From JASGDN01 sp049841275 (GTDB taxonomy: Bacteria; Chloroflexota; Chloroflexia; Thermomicrobiales; UBA6265), in NCBI GenBank assembly GCA_049841275.1, contig JASGDN010000042.1, forward strand, positions 1-64,000: DNA of 64,000 bases, written 5' to 3'. The position numbers were made by a program, and so were the translations under genes. The notes below the pieces were generated by a model. The model saw nothing but the letters and a program-made list of their open reading frames with translations. It did not search any database and had not been told where the DNA came from. Of the stretch, positions 44,089-52,897 are shown one piece after another. Positions within the stretch are counted from its first letter, which is position 1. Every line of letters starts with the position of its first letter.

Positions 44089-45210
44089 ATGATTGTCGGT
44101 GTTCCCAAAGAGGTGAAGGATCGTGAAAGCCGCGTGTCGGTAACCCCGGCAGGCGCGCACGAATACGTGGTTCACGGTCACACGGTCCTCGTGGAGACGG
44201 ATGCGGGTGCGGGCAGCGGGTTTCCGGACGCCGACTACGAGGCCGCCGGCGCCAGCATCGTGCCCACGCATGAGGGGGTCTTCGAGGCGGCGGACATGAT
44301 CGTGAAGGTGAAAGAGCCGGTTCCGGCCGAATACGATCTGCTCCGCGAAGGACAGCTCCTCTTCACCTACCTTCACCTCGCGGCCGACGAGGCGCTGACC
44401 CGCGTGCTCATCGAGCGGAAGGTCCAGGCGATCGCGTACGAAACGGTCCAGCTCCCCAACCGGGCATTGCCGCTGCTCTCGCCGATGAGCGAGGTGGCCG
44501 GGCGCATGTCCGTGCAGGTCGGCGCGTACTACCTGCAGCAGACGAACGGCGGCAGCGGCGTGCTGCTTGGCGGGGTTCCAGGCGTCCCCGGAGCCGAAGT
44601 GGCAATCGTCGGCGGAGGCATGGTAGGCGAGAATGCCGCCCACATCGCGCTTGGCATGGGCGCGAATGTCACCATCCTCGACAACAACATCGACCGCCTC
44701 CGCTTCCTCGACGAGGTCCTGCACGGCCGCATTCACACCCTGATGTCGAACAAGTTCTCGCTTTCGCAGGCTGTGGCGAAGGCCGACCTGGTGATCGGCG
44801 GCGTGCTCATCCCCGGTGCGAAGGCCCCGAAGCTGGTGACGCGCGAGATGATCGCCAGCATGCGTCCCGGCAGCGTGGTGGTGGATGTCGCCATCGACCA
44901 GGGCGGCTGTTTCGAGACCTCACGTCCGACCTCGCACAGCAACCCTGTGTTCGAGGTCGATGGTGTGATTCACTATTGCGTGACGAACATGCCCGGCGCG
45001 GTCGCCCGCACCAGCACCTTCGCCCTGTCGAACGTGACGCTGCCCTACGGCCTGGCCTTGGCCGATCGCGGACTCGCGACGGCGACGGCCGCCAATCCGG
45101 CGCTGGCCGCCGGGGTCAACGTCCTGAACGGGCACGTCACCTATCCCGGTGTCGCCGAGGCCTTCGGGCTTCCGCTCGTCGGCCTGAAGGCAGCGATCGC
45201 GGCGGCATAA
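44089..45210 (+). CDS. ald: Alanine dehydrogenase
   Basis: A 373-residue NAD-dependent enzyme that interconverts alanine with pyruvate and ammonia. It opens MIVGVPKEVKDRESRVSVTP, carries IVKVKEP (catalytic lysine near 72-76), LFTYLHLAAD (catalytic histidine), LGGVPGVPGAEVAIVGGGMVG with the NAD-binding glycines and TNMPGAVARTSTFALSN near the end. Full length. Stands alone, divergent from rseP; a Xer recombinase gene follows 118 bp downstream. Confidence 0.96.
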   Translation: MIVGVPKEVKDRESRVSVTPAGAHEYVVHGHTVLVETDAGAGSGFPDADYEAAGASIVPTHEGVFEAADMIVKVKEPVPAEYDLLREGQLLFTYLHLAADEALTRVLIERKVQAIAYETVQLPNRALPLLSPMSEVAGRMSVQVGAYYLQQTNGGSGVLLGGVPGVPGAEVAIVGGGMVGENAAHIALGMGANVTILDNNIDRLRFLDEVLHGRIHTLMSNKFSLSQAVAKADLVIGGVLIPGAKAPKLVTREMIASMRPGSVVVDVAIDQGGCFETSRPTSHSNPVFEVDGVIHYCVTNMPGAVARTSTFALSNVTLPYGLALADRGLATATAANPALAAGVNVLNGHVTYPGVAEAFGLPLVGLKAAIAAA

Positions 45211-45328
45211 TCGCCCGACACCTGACATAATTGCATTGACCGGAGCGCGGCGGATCGCAGCATCCGTTGCGCCCATAGGTGTGCGCCCCTGAAGTTCCTG
45301 GATCGCACCTGGAAAGGATCGTCCTGGT

Positions 45329-46285
45329 ATGGAGGATCGCATCGAGCGGTTCCTGTCCGATCTGCAATCGGAACGCGGCTTCTCCGCCAACACCATCGCC
45401 GCCTATCGGAACGATCTGCAGCAGTTCACCGCTTATGTGACGAGTCCGCCGCAGGACGACCGGATCGACGCCGTGAGTTGCTGGAACGAGCTGTCCGAGG
45501 CTCATGTGGGCACCTACGTCCTGCACCTGCGGGATCGCTCCTACGCGCCATCGACGGTCGCCCGCAAGACCGCCGCGCTGAAATCGTTCTGCCACGCGCT
45601 TCACGCCGGACAGGAGACGCCGACAGATATCGGCAAGGCCCTGAGTTCGCCGAAGGTGGAGCGGTACGTTCCGAAGGCAATCTCCGAAGCGGACATCGCG
45701 CGCCTGCTCTCGCAGCCGGGAACGGAGGGCTCGGCCAAGCCCGAGGCAGTCCGCGATCACGCAATGCTCGAAGTCCTCTATGCCACTGGCATGCGCGTCA
45801 GCGAACTCGTCGCGCTCGACCTCCCGGACCTCGACCTCGGAGCGGGATGCGTGACCTGCGCCGGCAAGGCTGGCCGCACGCGGACCGTGCCGCTCACCCA
45901 GCGCTCGATTCACGCCGTGGATATCTACCTCCGCGACGCGCGGCCTCTGCTGGTCGTGGAGGGGGCAACCCCGCTCTTCGTGAATCATCGTGGCGGCCGC
46001 CTGACGCGGCAGGGATTCTGGCTGATCCTGAAGGGCTATGCCGAACGCGCCGGGATCGCCGATATCACGCCGCACACCCTTCGCCACTCCTTCGCGACGC
46101 ATGCCGTCCGCGATGGCGCCGAACTGCGTGACGTCCAGCAACTGCTCGGTCACGTCAGCCTTGCAACCACGCAGATCTATCGCGAGTTGGCCAGCCAACC
46201 TGACGTTCCCGCCTCACCGCAGGGCACCGAGAACGCTGGACCGATCGGGAAGACCGGCGGCGCAGGTCCCGAGGGAGGCGCGTAG
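45329..46285 (+). CDS. Tyrosine recombinase, XerC/XerD type
   Basis: A 318-residue recombinase. The N-terminal SAM-like domain (FLSDLQSERGFSANTIAAYRNDL) precedes a catalytic domain with the arginine in GMRVSEL, the lysine in GKAGRTR, HTLRHSFATH, LGHVSLATTQIY and the tyrosine nucleophile near residue 287. Closest in style to XerD/XerC that resolve chromosome dimers at dif. The last 30 residues (PASPQGTENAGPIG...) are a non-conserved Gly/Pro tail. No integrase cargo, attachment sites or phage genes lie nearby, so a housekeeping role is likely. Confidence 0.9.
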   Translation: MEDRIERFLSDLQSERGFSANTIAAYRNDLQQFTAYVTSPPQDDRIDAVSCWNELSEAHVGTYVLHLRDRSYAPSTVARKTAALKSFCHALHAGQETPTDIGKALSSPKVERYVPKAISEADIARLLSQPGTEGSAKPEAVRDHAMLEVLYATGMRVSELVALDLPDLDLGAGCVTCAGKAGRTRTVPLTQRSIHAVDIYLRDARPLLVVEGATPLFVNHRGGRLTRQGFWLILKGYAERAGIADITPHTLRHSFATHAVRDGAELRDVQQLLGHVSLATTQIYRELASQPDVPASPQGTENAGPIGKTGGAGPEGGA

Positions 46286-46404
46286 GCGCTCGCCGGCAAT
46301 GTGACAGCCGCCGAACGCGACGTTCCTCCCCGCACCTTCGCCCTATCGCCAGCCCGATTCACGTCCATCGCCGCACCGGTCGTGCGGCCAGAAAGCGATC
46401 GCTC

Positions 46405-47856
46405 ATGTCTTCCGCACCCGAGAGTGCCGCCATCGACACGCAGGCCCGACCCCGCGCTGCCACAATGGAGAAGATCGTCGCGCTCTCCAAACGACGAGGC
46501 TTCGTCTTTCCCGGCTCCGACATCTATGGCGGCCTCGCGAACACCTGGGATTTCGGCCCGCTCGGCGTCGAGCTGAAGAACAACATCAAGCAACTCTGGT
46601 GGAAGACCTTCATCCACCACCGACGCGATATGGTCGGCCTCGACGCCGGCATCCTCATGCATCCCCGTGTCTGGGAAGCGTCCGGCCACGTCGTGAACTT
46701 CAACGACCCCCTGGTGGACTGCAAGACCTGCAAGGCCCGCTTCCGCGCCGATCACCTGCTGGAACAACGACTCGGGGTCGAGGATGCCGACGGCATGAGC
46801 GCCGAGGAGATGTCGCGCCTCATCCGCGAGGCGAACCTGCGTTGCCCGAACTGCGGAAACGCGACGCTCACCGATGCCCGCCAGTTCAACATGATGTTCA
46901 AGACGACCATCGGCCCGGTCTCGGAGACCGGCACCGAGGTCTATCTGCGGCCGGAAACGGCCCAGGGCATCTTCGTCCAGTACAAGAACATCCTCGGTTC
47001 CAGCCGCGTAAAGGTGCCGTTCGGCATCGGGCAGATCGGCAAGGCCTTCCGCAACGAGATCACGCCGGGGAATTTCATCTTCCGGGTGCTCGAGTTCGAG
47101 CAGATGGAAATCGAGTACTTCATCCATCCGGATGAGTGGGAACACCAGTTCGATGCCTGGCTGCAGGCGCAGCAGCACTGGATCGACGCGATTGGCCTCA
47201 ACCCGGACTACGTCCGTGTCCGCGAGCACGCGCCAGAGAAGCTCTCCCACTATTCGAAGCGCACGGCAGACTACGAATACCTCTTCCCCGGCTCGCTCGG
47301 CTGGGGAGAGCTCTACGGTCTGGCCTATCGCACCGATTTCGATCTCCGCAGTCATCAGGAGGCGAGCGGGGTCGATCTCACCTGGTTCGACCAGGCAAAC
47401 AACCGGCGGTTCCTGCCACATGTGATAGAACCGACCTTCGGGGTCGAACGTACGTTTATTACGGTAATGCTGGACTCCTACGACGAGGAAGAGACCGTCG
47501 ACGTGAACGGCAAGCCAGACACGCGCGTCGTGCTGCGGCTCGATCCGAAGCTGGCGCCATACAAGGCGGCTATCCTGCCGCTGGCGAAGAAGCCGGAGCT
47601 CACGAGCCTCGCCGGCGACATCTTCGCGGAGGTGCAGGGCGACCTCGGCGTCCTGATCGACTACGATGAAACCGGCAACATCGGCAAGCGCTATCGCCGC
47701 CAGGACGAGATCGGTACGCCGTTCTGCTTCACGGTGGACTTCGACAGCCTCGAAGATGGAGCCGTGACCGTTCGCGACCGGGACACGACGAAACAAGAGC
47801 GGATCGCAATCGGCGACGTGTCGGCCTACATCCGGGCACGGCTTCGCCAATCGTGA
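46405..47856 (+). CDS. glyQS: Glycyl-tRNA synthetase, single-chain dimeric type
   Basis: A 483-residue class II synthetase of the eukaryote/Gram-positive-like alpha2 kind. It has the KRRGFVFPGSDIYGG start at about 29-43, a zinc-like pair CKTCKARF...CPNCGN, LRPETAQGIFVQYKNI (motif 2 region), IGQIGKAFRNEITP, EQMEIEYF and an anticodon-binding C-terminus (VVLRLDPKLAPYKAAILPL). The ATG at 46405 has little ribosome-site support; the ATG at 46465 is a possible alternative that would remove 20 non-conserved residues. Not linked to a T-box as far as I can see. Confidence 0.95.
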   Translation: MSSAPESAAIDTQARPRAATMEKIVALSKRRGFVFPGSDIYGGLANTWDFGPLGVELKNNIKQLWWKTFIHHRRDMVGLDAGILMHPRVWEASGHVVNFNDPLVDCKTCKARFRADHLLEQRLGVEDADGMSAEEMSRLIREANLRCPNCGNATLTDARQFNMMFKTTIGPVSETGTEVYLRPETAQGIFVQYKNILGSSRVKVPFGIGQIGKAFRNEITPGNFIFRVLEFEQMEIEYFIHPDEWEHQFDAWLQAQQHWIDAIGLNPDYVRVREHAPEKLSHYSKRTADYEYLFPGSLGWGELYGLAYRTDFDLRSHQEASGVDLTWFDQANNRRFLPHVIEPTFGVERTFITVMLDSYDEEETVDVNGKPDTRVVLRLDPKLAPYKAAILPLAKKPELTSLAGDIFAEVQGDLGVLIDYDETGNIGKRYRRQDEIGTPFCFTVDFDSLEDGAVTVRDRDTTKQERIAIGDVSAYIRARLRQS

Positions 47857-47890
47857 TAATGCGCCGTCACAGGGTTTCCAACCAACCGGT

Positions 47891-47914
47891 CCGGGGAGCA
47901 CGTATCCTCCCCGG
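47891..47914. terminator. Hairpin after glyQS
   Basis: CCGGGGAG (47891-47898) pairs with CTCCCCGG (47907-47914) in the 89-bp gap before the DUF3105 gene. Eight-bp GC stem, no T-tract. Confidence 0.5.
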
Positions 47915-47945
47915 CCTATGATTCCGCGAAGGATAGCGACACCGC

Positions 47946-48965
47946 ATGGCCAAGAAATCGCGTGCGAACGCCGCGCCCGGCAACCAGTCTCCTGCATCGA
48001 CACCTGCCAAGGGCGCTGCTGCAGCGAATACGACGAAACAGCAATCCCGGCAGGAGTATCTGGATCGCCGGCAGCGCCGGCCCCAGGCAGTCCAGCAGAA
48101 GAAGGAAGAGCGGCTCAAGACCTACGAGAAGAACAAGCGCAATGCACTCTGGACGAAGATCGGGTTCGGCGTGCTCGCGGTGCTCGTGCTGGCCTGGGCC
48201 GGCTGGTGGGGCTGGGGCAAGTGGCAGGTGCATCAGGTCAATGCCGAGGTGACCACCTACTTTGGCGCCGGGGACTTCGCCGGGCTGCATGAGAGTGGCG
48301 ACATCCTCTACGAGGAGGTGCCGCCGGTCGGCGGTCCGCACAATGCCGTCTGGCAGAACTGCGGTTACTACAGCCTCCCGATCAACAATGTGAACGGCGC
48401 CCACGCCCTGGAGCACGGCGCCGTGTGGATCACCTACGATCCGAACCTGCCGAAGGACCAGGTCCAGCAATTGAAGGACCTGACCAAGCAGACCTACATC
48501 CTTGTCAGCCCATACCCGAACCTGCCAGGAACGGTGGTTGCCTCGGTCTGGGGCAAGCAGATGGTGCTCGACAGCTTCGACATCGGCAAGCTGAAGACAT
48601 TCATCTCGGAATACCGGCTGAATCCGGACAACACCCCGGAGCGGGGCGCGCTCTGCTCGCAAGGCACATCCGCCGTGATGCAGTCGGGCACGCCGCAGTC
48701 CGAGCCATACCACCGCGCGGACCCGTCCGGAGCGCCAATCGGTGGCGTGACTGTGGATCAGGCGACGGCCACGGCGCAGGCACGTGCAGGCGGCACGCCG
48801 GAGCCGACCACCGAAGCTACCGAAACGCCGACGGCTGTCGTCGGCCCGGCCATGCCCGGCACGCCGGTTGCCGGTTCCAGCCCGGCCGCATCGCCCCAGA
48901 CATCACCAGTGGCCAGTCCCGCGGCGTCACCGGAGGCGAGCCCCGAGGCCGGACATCATGGCTGA
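47946..48965 (+). CDS. DUF3105 domain membrane-anchored protein
   Basis: A 339-residue protein. A charged N-terminus of about 65 residues precedes one helix (71-90). An extracytoplasmic DUF3105 domain follows, with the conserved cysteine 139 in NCGYYSLPI and histidines 153 and 157 in the HALEHGAVWITY motif. The last 80 residues are a Pro/Ala/Ser/Thr tail (SPVASPAASPEASPEAG). DUF3105 is unassigned; the Cys/His motif suggests metal binding. Its stop overlaps the start of a DUF305 gene by eight bases, so the two are made together. Confidence 0.87.
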   Translation: MAKKSRANAAPGNQSPASTPAKGAAAANTTKQQSRQEYLDRRQRRPQAVQQKKEERLKTYEKNKRNALWTKIGFGVLAVLVLAWAGWWGWGKWQVHQVNAEVTTYFGAGDFAGLHESGDILYEEVPPVGGPHNAVWQNCGYYSLPINNVNGAHALEHGAVWITYDPNLPKDQVQQLKDLTKQTYILVSPYPNLPGTVVASVWGKQMVLDSFDIGKLKTFISEYRLNPDNTPERGALCSQGTSAVMQSGTPQSEPYHRADPSGAPIGGVTVDQATATAQARAGGTPEPTTEATETPTAVVGPAMPGTPVAGSSPAASPQTSPVASPAASPEASPEAGHHG

Positions 48966-49677
48966 GCCAACACCGGCAACACCGGAGGCAGAACGCGATT
49001 CTGCCTCCGGTGCGGCCGCCAGGTCGTTGCGGTCCTTCCTGCCAAGAACTCCCGGCAGCTGGCTCGTCCTCGCGCTGGCGGTCCTGATCGCCGCAGGTGG
49101 CCTCATCTTCGCCTGGACGCAGTTGCCTCACGATCCGGGCGAGCATTCTCCCGAAGCCGGGTTCCTTCGCGACATGCAGACGCACCACAGCCAGGCCGTG
49201 CAGATGGCGATGGCTATCCGCGACCGGACGAGCGACGAGCAGTTGAAAGCGCTCACCACCGATATGGCCTTCGCCCAGGCGGGTGAAATCGGCATGATGC
49301 AGGGGTATCTGGACGCGTGGAATCTGCCGGCCACCGGGACCGACGCACCGATGGCGTGGATGGGGCATCCACTGGCGGACGGTGAGTCGATGCCCGGTAT
49401 GGCATCGGACGAGGGTCTGGCGAAACTGAGCAGCCTTCCAGTCGATCAGGCGGAGATTCTCTTCCTGCAGCTGATGATCCGCCATCACCAGGGCGGAGTC
49501 GAGATGGCGCAGGCGCTCCTCGATCGTTCGGACAACGCGCTGGTGCGCGATCTCGCCCAGCGGATCATTCGCACGCAAAACAACGAGATCAACACCATGA
49601 ACATCTTCCTGCAGGAGCGCGGGGCGCAACCGATCACCGACCCGCTCCCAGCGTCGCCCGACCACAGCGGCATGTAG
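48958..49677 (+). CDS. DUF305 domain membrane-anchored protein
   Basis: A 239-residue protein with one helix at about 34-52 and an extracytoplasmic four-helix DUF305 domain. It carries two HH pairs: FLRDMQTHHSQAVQMA (76-77) and LQLMIRHHQGGVEMA (176-177), plus several methionines. The DUF305 fold is related to ferritin-like proteins and is often near copper genes. Overlaps the DUF3105 gene by eight bases. The ATG at 48958 is the family-typical start. Function inferred as metal (perhaps copper) handling at the cell surface. Confidence 0.9.
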   Translation: MAEPTPATPEAERDSASGAAARSLRSFLPRTPGSWLVLALAVLIAAGGLIFAWTQLPHDPGEHSPEAGFLRDMQTHHSQAVQMAMAIRDRTSDEQLKALTTDMAFAQAGEIGMMQGYLDAWNLPATGTDAPMAWMGHPLADGESMPGMASDEGLAKLSSLPVDQAEILFLQLMIRHHQGGVEMAQALLDRSDNALVRDLAQRIIRTQNNEINTMNIFLQERGAQPITDPLPASPDHSGM

Positions 49678-49694
49678 CCTGAAACCGATTCGAT

Positions 49695-49739
49695 ACGGCG
49701 ACGGGGAAGGCATCAGATGATGGCCTTCCCCGTCGCCGT
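49695..49739. terminator. Long perfect hairpin between DUF305 and PaiB-like genes
   Basis: Arms 49695-49711 and 49723-49739 pair over 17 bp without mismatch around an 11-base loop. Serves convergent genes. No T-tract. Confidence 0.85.
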
Positions 49740-49761
49740 TCCCGGCGGCAGATACCGGGTG

Positions 49762-50403
49762 CTATTCCTCTCCGGCAGCCCGCCGCATGACCGCCGCCAT
49801 CGCTTCGTCGTAGGCGTCGCCGGTTGCTTCGAGACCGGCGATCGCGCCGTCCCGGTCCGATGACACCCGGTTCTGGCTTGCCTTGATCTTGCCTACCAGC
49901 CGCGCCACAGGAATCTCGATACCCACGATGTGGTCCAGCTGGCCGGCTAGATAAGCTTGTGGCGCATCGGCCATCTTCCAGTCGGAATCGCGGCGGCGCT
50001 CCATCTGGCGAGTGAGCATTCCAGCCTGTCCACGAAGCCATTTCACATCGTCACGAACGATCAGTGACCCACTTACATGCGCGACGGCGTAATTCCACGT
50101 CGGGACCACCTCGTGGGTCTCCTGTTTCGTCGCATACCAGGCCGGCGTGATGTAGGCGTCGACCTCCTGGAAGATGACCAGGATGGGACGATCCACAGGA
50201 TGCGCCTGCCAGAGTGGATTGGCCCGTGCGACGTGACCCAGCAACCGGGCGAAACCGTCGCCGCGCCGATCGAGGACAAACGGGATGTGATTCGCCACGA
50301 TCTCGTCGCCGTCGAGCGTGATCAGCGTCCCCAACGGATTGCGCTCGATCAGGGCGTGCAAACGTTCGGGGTCGTCCTCACGAAAGTGATCCGGAAGGTA
50401 CAT
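49762..50403 (-). CDS. FMN-binding negative transcriptional regulator, PaiB-like
   Basis: A 213-residue protein matching PaiB: it opens MYLPDHF with RLHALIERNPLGTLIT, then ANHIPFVLD, LLGHVARANPLW, ITPAWYATKQETHEVVPTWNYAVAHVSG (seen as TPAWYATK, PTWNYAVAH) and LAGQLDHIVGIEIPV-RLVGKIKASQNR near the end. Bacillus PaiB was described as a regulator of protease and sporulation genes; the fold is a split-barrel flavin-binding domain, so an oxidoreductase role is also possible. GAGGAG is about eight bases before the ATG. It follows mutY by 17 bases and is probably co-transcribed. Confidence 0.92.
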   Translation of the reverse strand: MYLPDHFREDDPERLHALIERNPLGTLITLDGDEIVANHIPFVLDRRGDGFARLLGHVARANPLWQAHPVDRPILVIFQEVDAYITPAWYATKQETHEVVPTWNYAVAHVSGSLIVRDDVKWLRGQAGMLTRQMERRRDSDWKMADAPQAYLAGQLDHIVGIEIPVARLVGKIKASQNRVSSDRDGAIAGLEATGDAYDEAMAAVMRRAAGEE

Positions 50404-50420
50404 CGGCGGCGCTCCTCGTC

Positions 50421-51407
<987 letters not shown>

Positions 51408-51433
51408 GCCTGGAATTGTAGTGGGAACGCGAC

Positions 51434-51463
51434 GGGCGGGGATGGCTGGCGCCATCCCCGCCC
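51434..51463. terminator. Hairpin between the DsbA-like gene and mutY
   Basis: GGGCGGGGATGGC (51434-51446) and GCCATCCCCGCCC (51451-51463) form a 13-bp perfect stem with a four-base loop, separating two same-strand genes. Confidence 0.75.
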
Positions 51464-51478
51464 GAAAAGACACCCGCG

Positions 51479-52120
51479 CTACTTCTTGGGCGCCGGACGC
51501 GGGCGCTTGATCTCGAAGACGTTCGGACGCTCGCGCACGACATCGGTGAACTCGTTGAAGAACGTCACCGGGTCGGACGGCATATCGCGGAAGTTGACCT
51601 GGAGATAGGCACCGAGGCCGTTGTCGTAGACGATTGTCGGCGTGCCGAAGACCCCGAGCTCCCGCTGACCGGTCGTGAAGTCCTCCTCGATCTGCGCGAA
51701 GACAGCATCGGACTTCAGATCCTCACGGAACTTCTCGAGATCGAGGCCTGCCTCTTCGGCCGCCGATTCGAGGACGGACTGCACGGCGAGGTTCCGCCCG
51801 TCGATGTGGCGCTTCTTGAACAGCTCCGCGTGAAACTTCCTGAAGGCTTCCTCACCCTGCTGCTTCGCCGCCCAGAACCCCTGGAACGAGCGCAACGTGC
51901 TGGAGGCGCCATCATTCGGCTGCTCCCAGACCTTGAACTCCGGGTCCTTGGCGTTCACCTGCTCCAGCGGGAAGATCTTCCAGGTGATGTCCAGCTTGCC
52001 GCCGCTCTTTTCGTTGACATCATCCAACCAGACCTGCCCGGCCCAGGCAAATGGACAGGCATAGTCGAAGTACACGTCCAGCTTGACCGGTTCCGTCACG
52101 TTCTCGAGCGAAAAGGCCAT
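51479..52120 (-). CDS. DsbA-like thioredoxin-fold protein (FrnE/DSBA family) with a single active-site cysteine
   Basis: A 213-residue cytoplasmic protein of the DSBA family: VKLDVYFDYACPFAWAGQVW places one cysteine (22) where oxidoreductases have CxxC; the second position is Ala. Also present are WKIFPLEQVN, GEEAFRKFHAELFKKRH and the cis-proline GVFGTPTIV near residue 165. One-cysteine members include glutathione-type isomerases and FrnE-like proteins; a disulfide oxidase role is unlikely. The ATG at 52120 directly precedes the conserved part; upstream frame is not conserved. It lies 16 bases after coaE and 71 bases before mutY. Confidence 0.88.
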   Translation of the reverse strand: MAFSLENVTEPVKLDVYFDYACPFAWAGQVWLDDVNEKSGGKLDITWKIFPLEQVNAKDPEFKVWEQPNDGASSTLRSFQGFWAAKQQGEEAFRKFHAELFKKRHIDGRNLAVQSVLESAAEEAGLDLEKFREDLKSDAVFAQIEEDFTTGQRELGVFGTPTIVYDNGLGAYLQVNFRDMPSDPVTFFNEFTDVVRERPNVFEIKRPRPAPKK

Positions 52121-52136
52121 CCTATCGATTCCTTCC

Positions 52137-52733
52137 TCACGTGCGCGATACGCCAGACGAGAGCAGGTCGTTCCAGGCAGCAAGCACCTGTCGCCGGGTC
52201 TCGTCGAGCGTGCCGCTGTTGTCGATAACACGATCGGCGCGTTCGGCCTTTGTCCGGATGGGAGGTTGGGCCTCGATGCGCCTCCGTGCTTCCAGTTCAT
52301 CAATCGTATTCCGTTTCATAAGGCGTGTCATCTGGACGTCCGGGCTGGCGACGACAAGCCAGATGGCGTCGCAATGGTCGGCGTGCCCGCTCTCGATGAG
52401 CTTCACCGCGTCGACCACCACAACCCCACGCTCGACGGCGTCCACGCGCCGGTCGATCTCGGCGATCACGGCGGGATGGGTGAGCGCGTCGAGTTCGGCC
52501 AGCTTCGCGGGATCGGGGAAGACGATCGCCCCGAGCGCCTTCCGGTCCAGCGAGCCATCCGGTGCGACGATCCCCTCGCCGAAGTGGTCGGCGAGGATTT
52601 GCAGCAGAGGTTGGCCCGGTCCGACCAGCTCGCGATAGACGAGATCGGCGTCGAAGTGGATCGCGCCGAACTCCTTCAGGATGACCACGACGGCGCTCTT
52701 CCCGCTCGCAATGTTCCCGGTGACCCCGAGCAC
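52137..52733 (-). CDS. coaE: Dephospho-CoA kinase
   Basis: A 198-residue kinase for the last step of coenzyme A synthesis. The P-loop GNIASGKS is at residues 6-13, FDADLVYRELVGPG follows, then DRKALGAIVFPDPAKLAELDALTHP, and the lid region RLMKRNTIDELEARRRI. I chose the GTG at 52733 since GCGGAG lies nine bases upstream and the P-loop then sits at its usual place. An in-frame ATG at 52892 would add 53 residues encoded by a palindromic repeat and is rejected. The gene lies downstream of an ABC-F gene on the same strand. Confidence 0.92.
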   Translation of the reverse strand: MLGVTGNIASGKSAVVVILKEFGAIHFDADLVYRELVGPGQPLLQILADHFGEGIVAPDGSLDRKALGAIVFPDPAKLAELDALTHPAVIAEIDRRVDAVERGVVVVDAVKLIESGHADHCDAIWLVVASPDVQMTRLMKRNTIDELEARRRIEAQPPIRTKAERADRVIDNSGTLDETRRQVLAAWNDLLSSGVSRT

Positions 52734-52780
52734 GATCTTGCGCTCCGCTGGCGGGGCAATTGGATCGAATGAACATCCCT

Positions 52781-52853
52781 TGTAGGGGCGATCACAAGGA
52801 TCGCCCGAGGCTTCCCCGTAACACGCCGGGCGATCCCTGTGATCGCCCCTACG
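52781..52853. repeat. Family-1 palindromic repeat, copy 2
   Basis: A 73-bp near-perfect hairpin. TGTAGGGGCGATCAC at the left (52781-52795) pairs with GTGATCGCCCCTACG at the right (52839-52853), and GATCGCCCG/CGGGCGATC pair inside. It fills the gap between the ABC-F gene and coaE. The interior is almost the same as copy 3 in inverted orientation. Confidence 0.85.
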
Positions 52854-52897
52854 ATCATTGGCGTCGAGAGCAGAAAACTCCTGATCGTGCACAGCAG

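Noticed and set aside
45329..46285. Tyrosine recombinase as the integrase of a genomic island
   Set aside because: It has XerC/D features, housekeeping neighbours on both sides, no attachment-site repeats and no phage or plasmid genes.
52734..52892. Longer CoaE starting at the ATG at 52892
   Set aside because: The extra 53 residues are encoded by a palindromic repeat, there is no ribosome site, and the GTG at 52733 has one.
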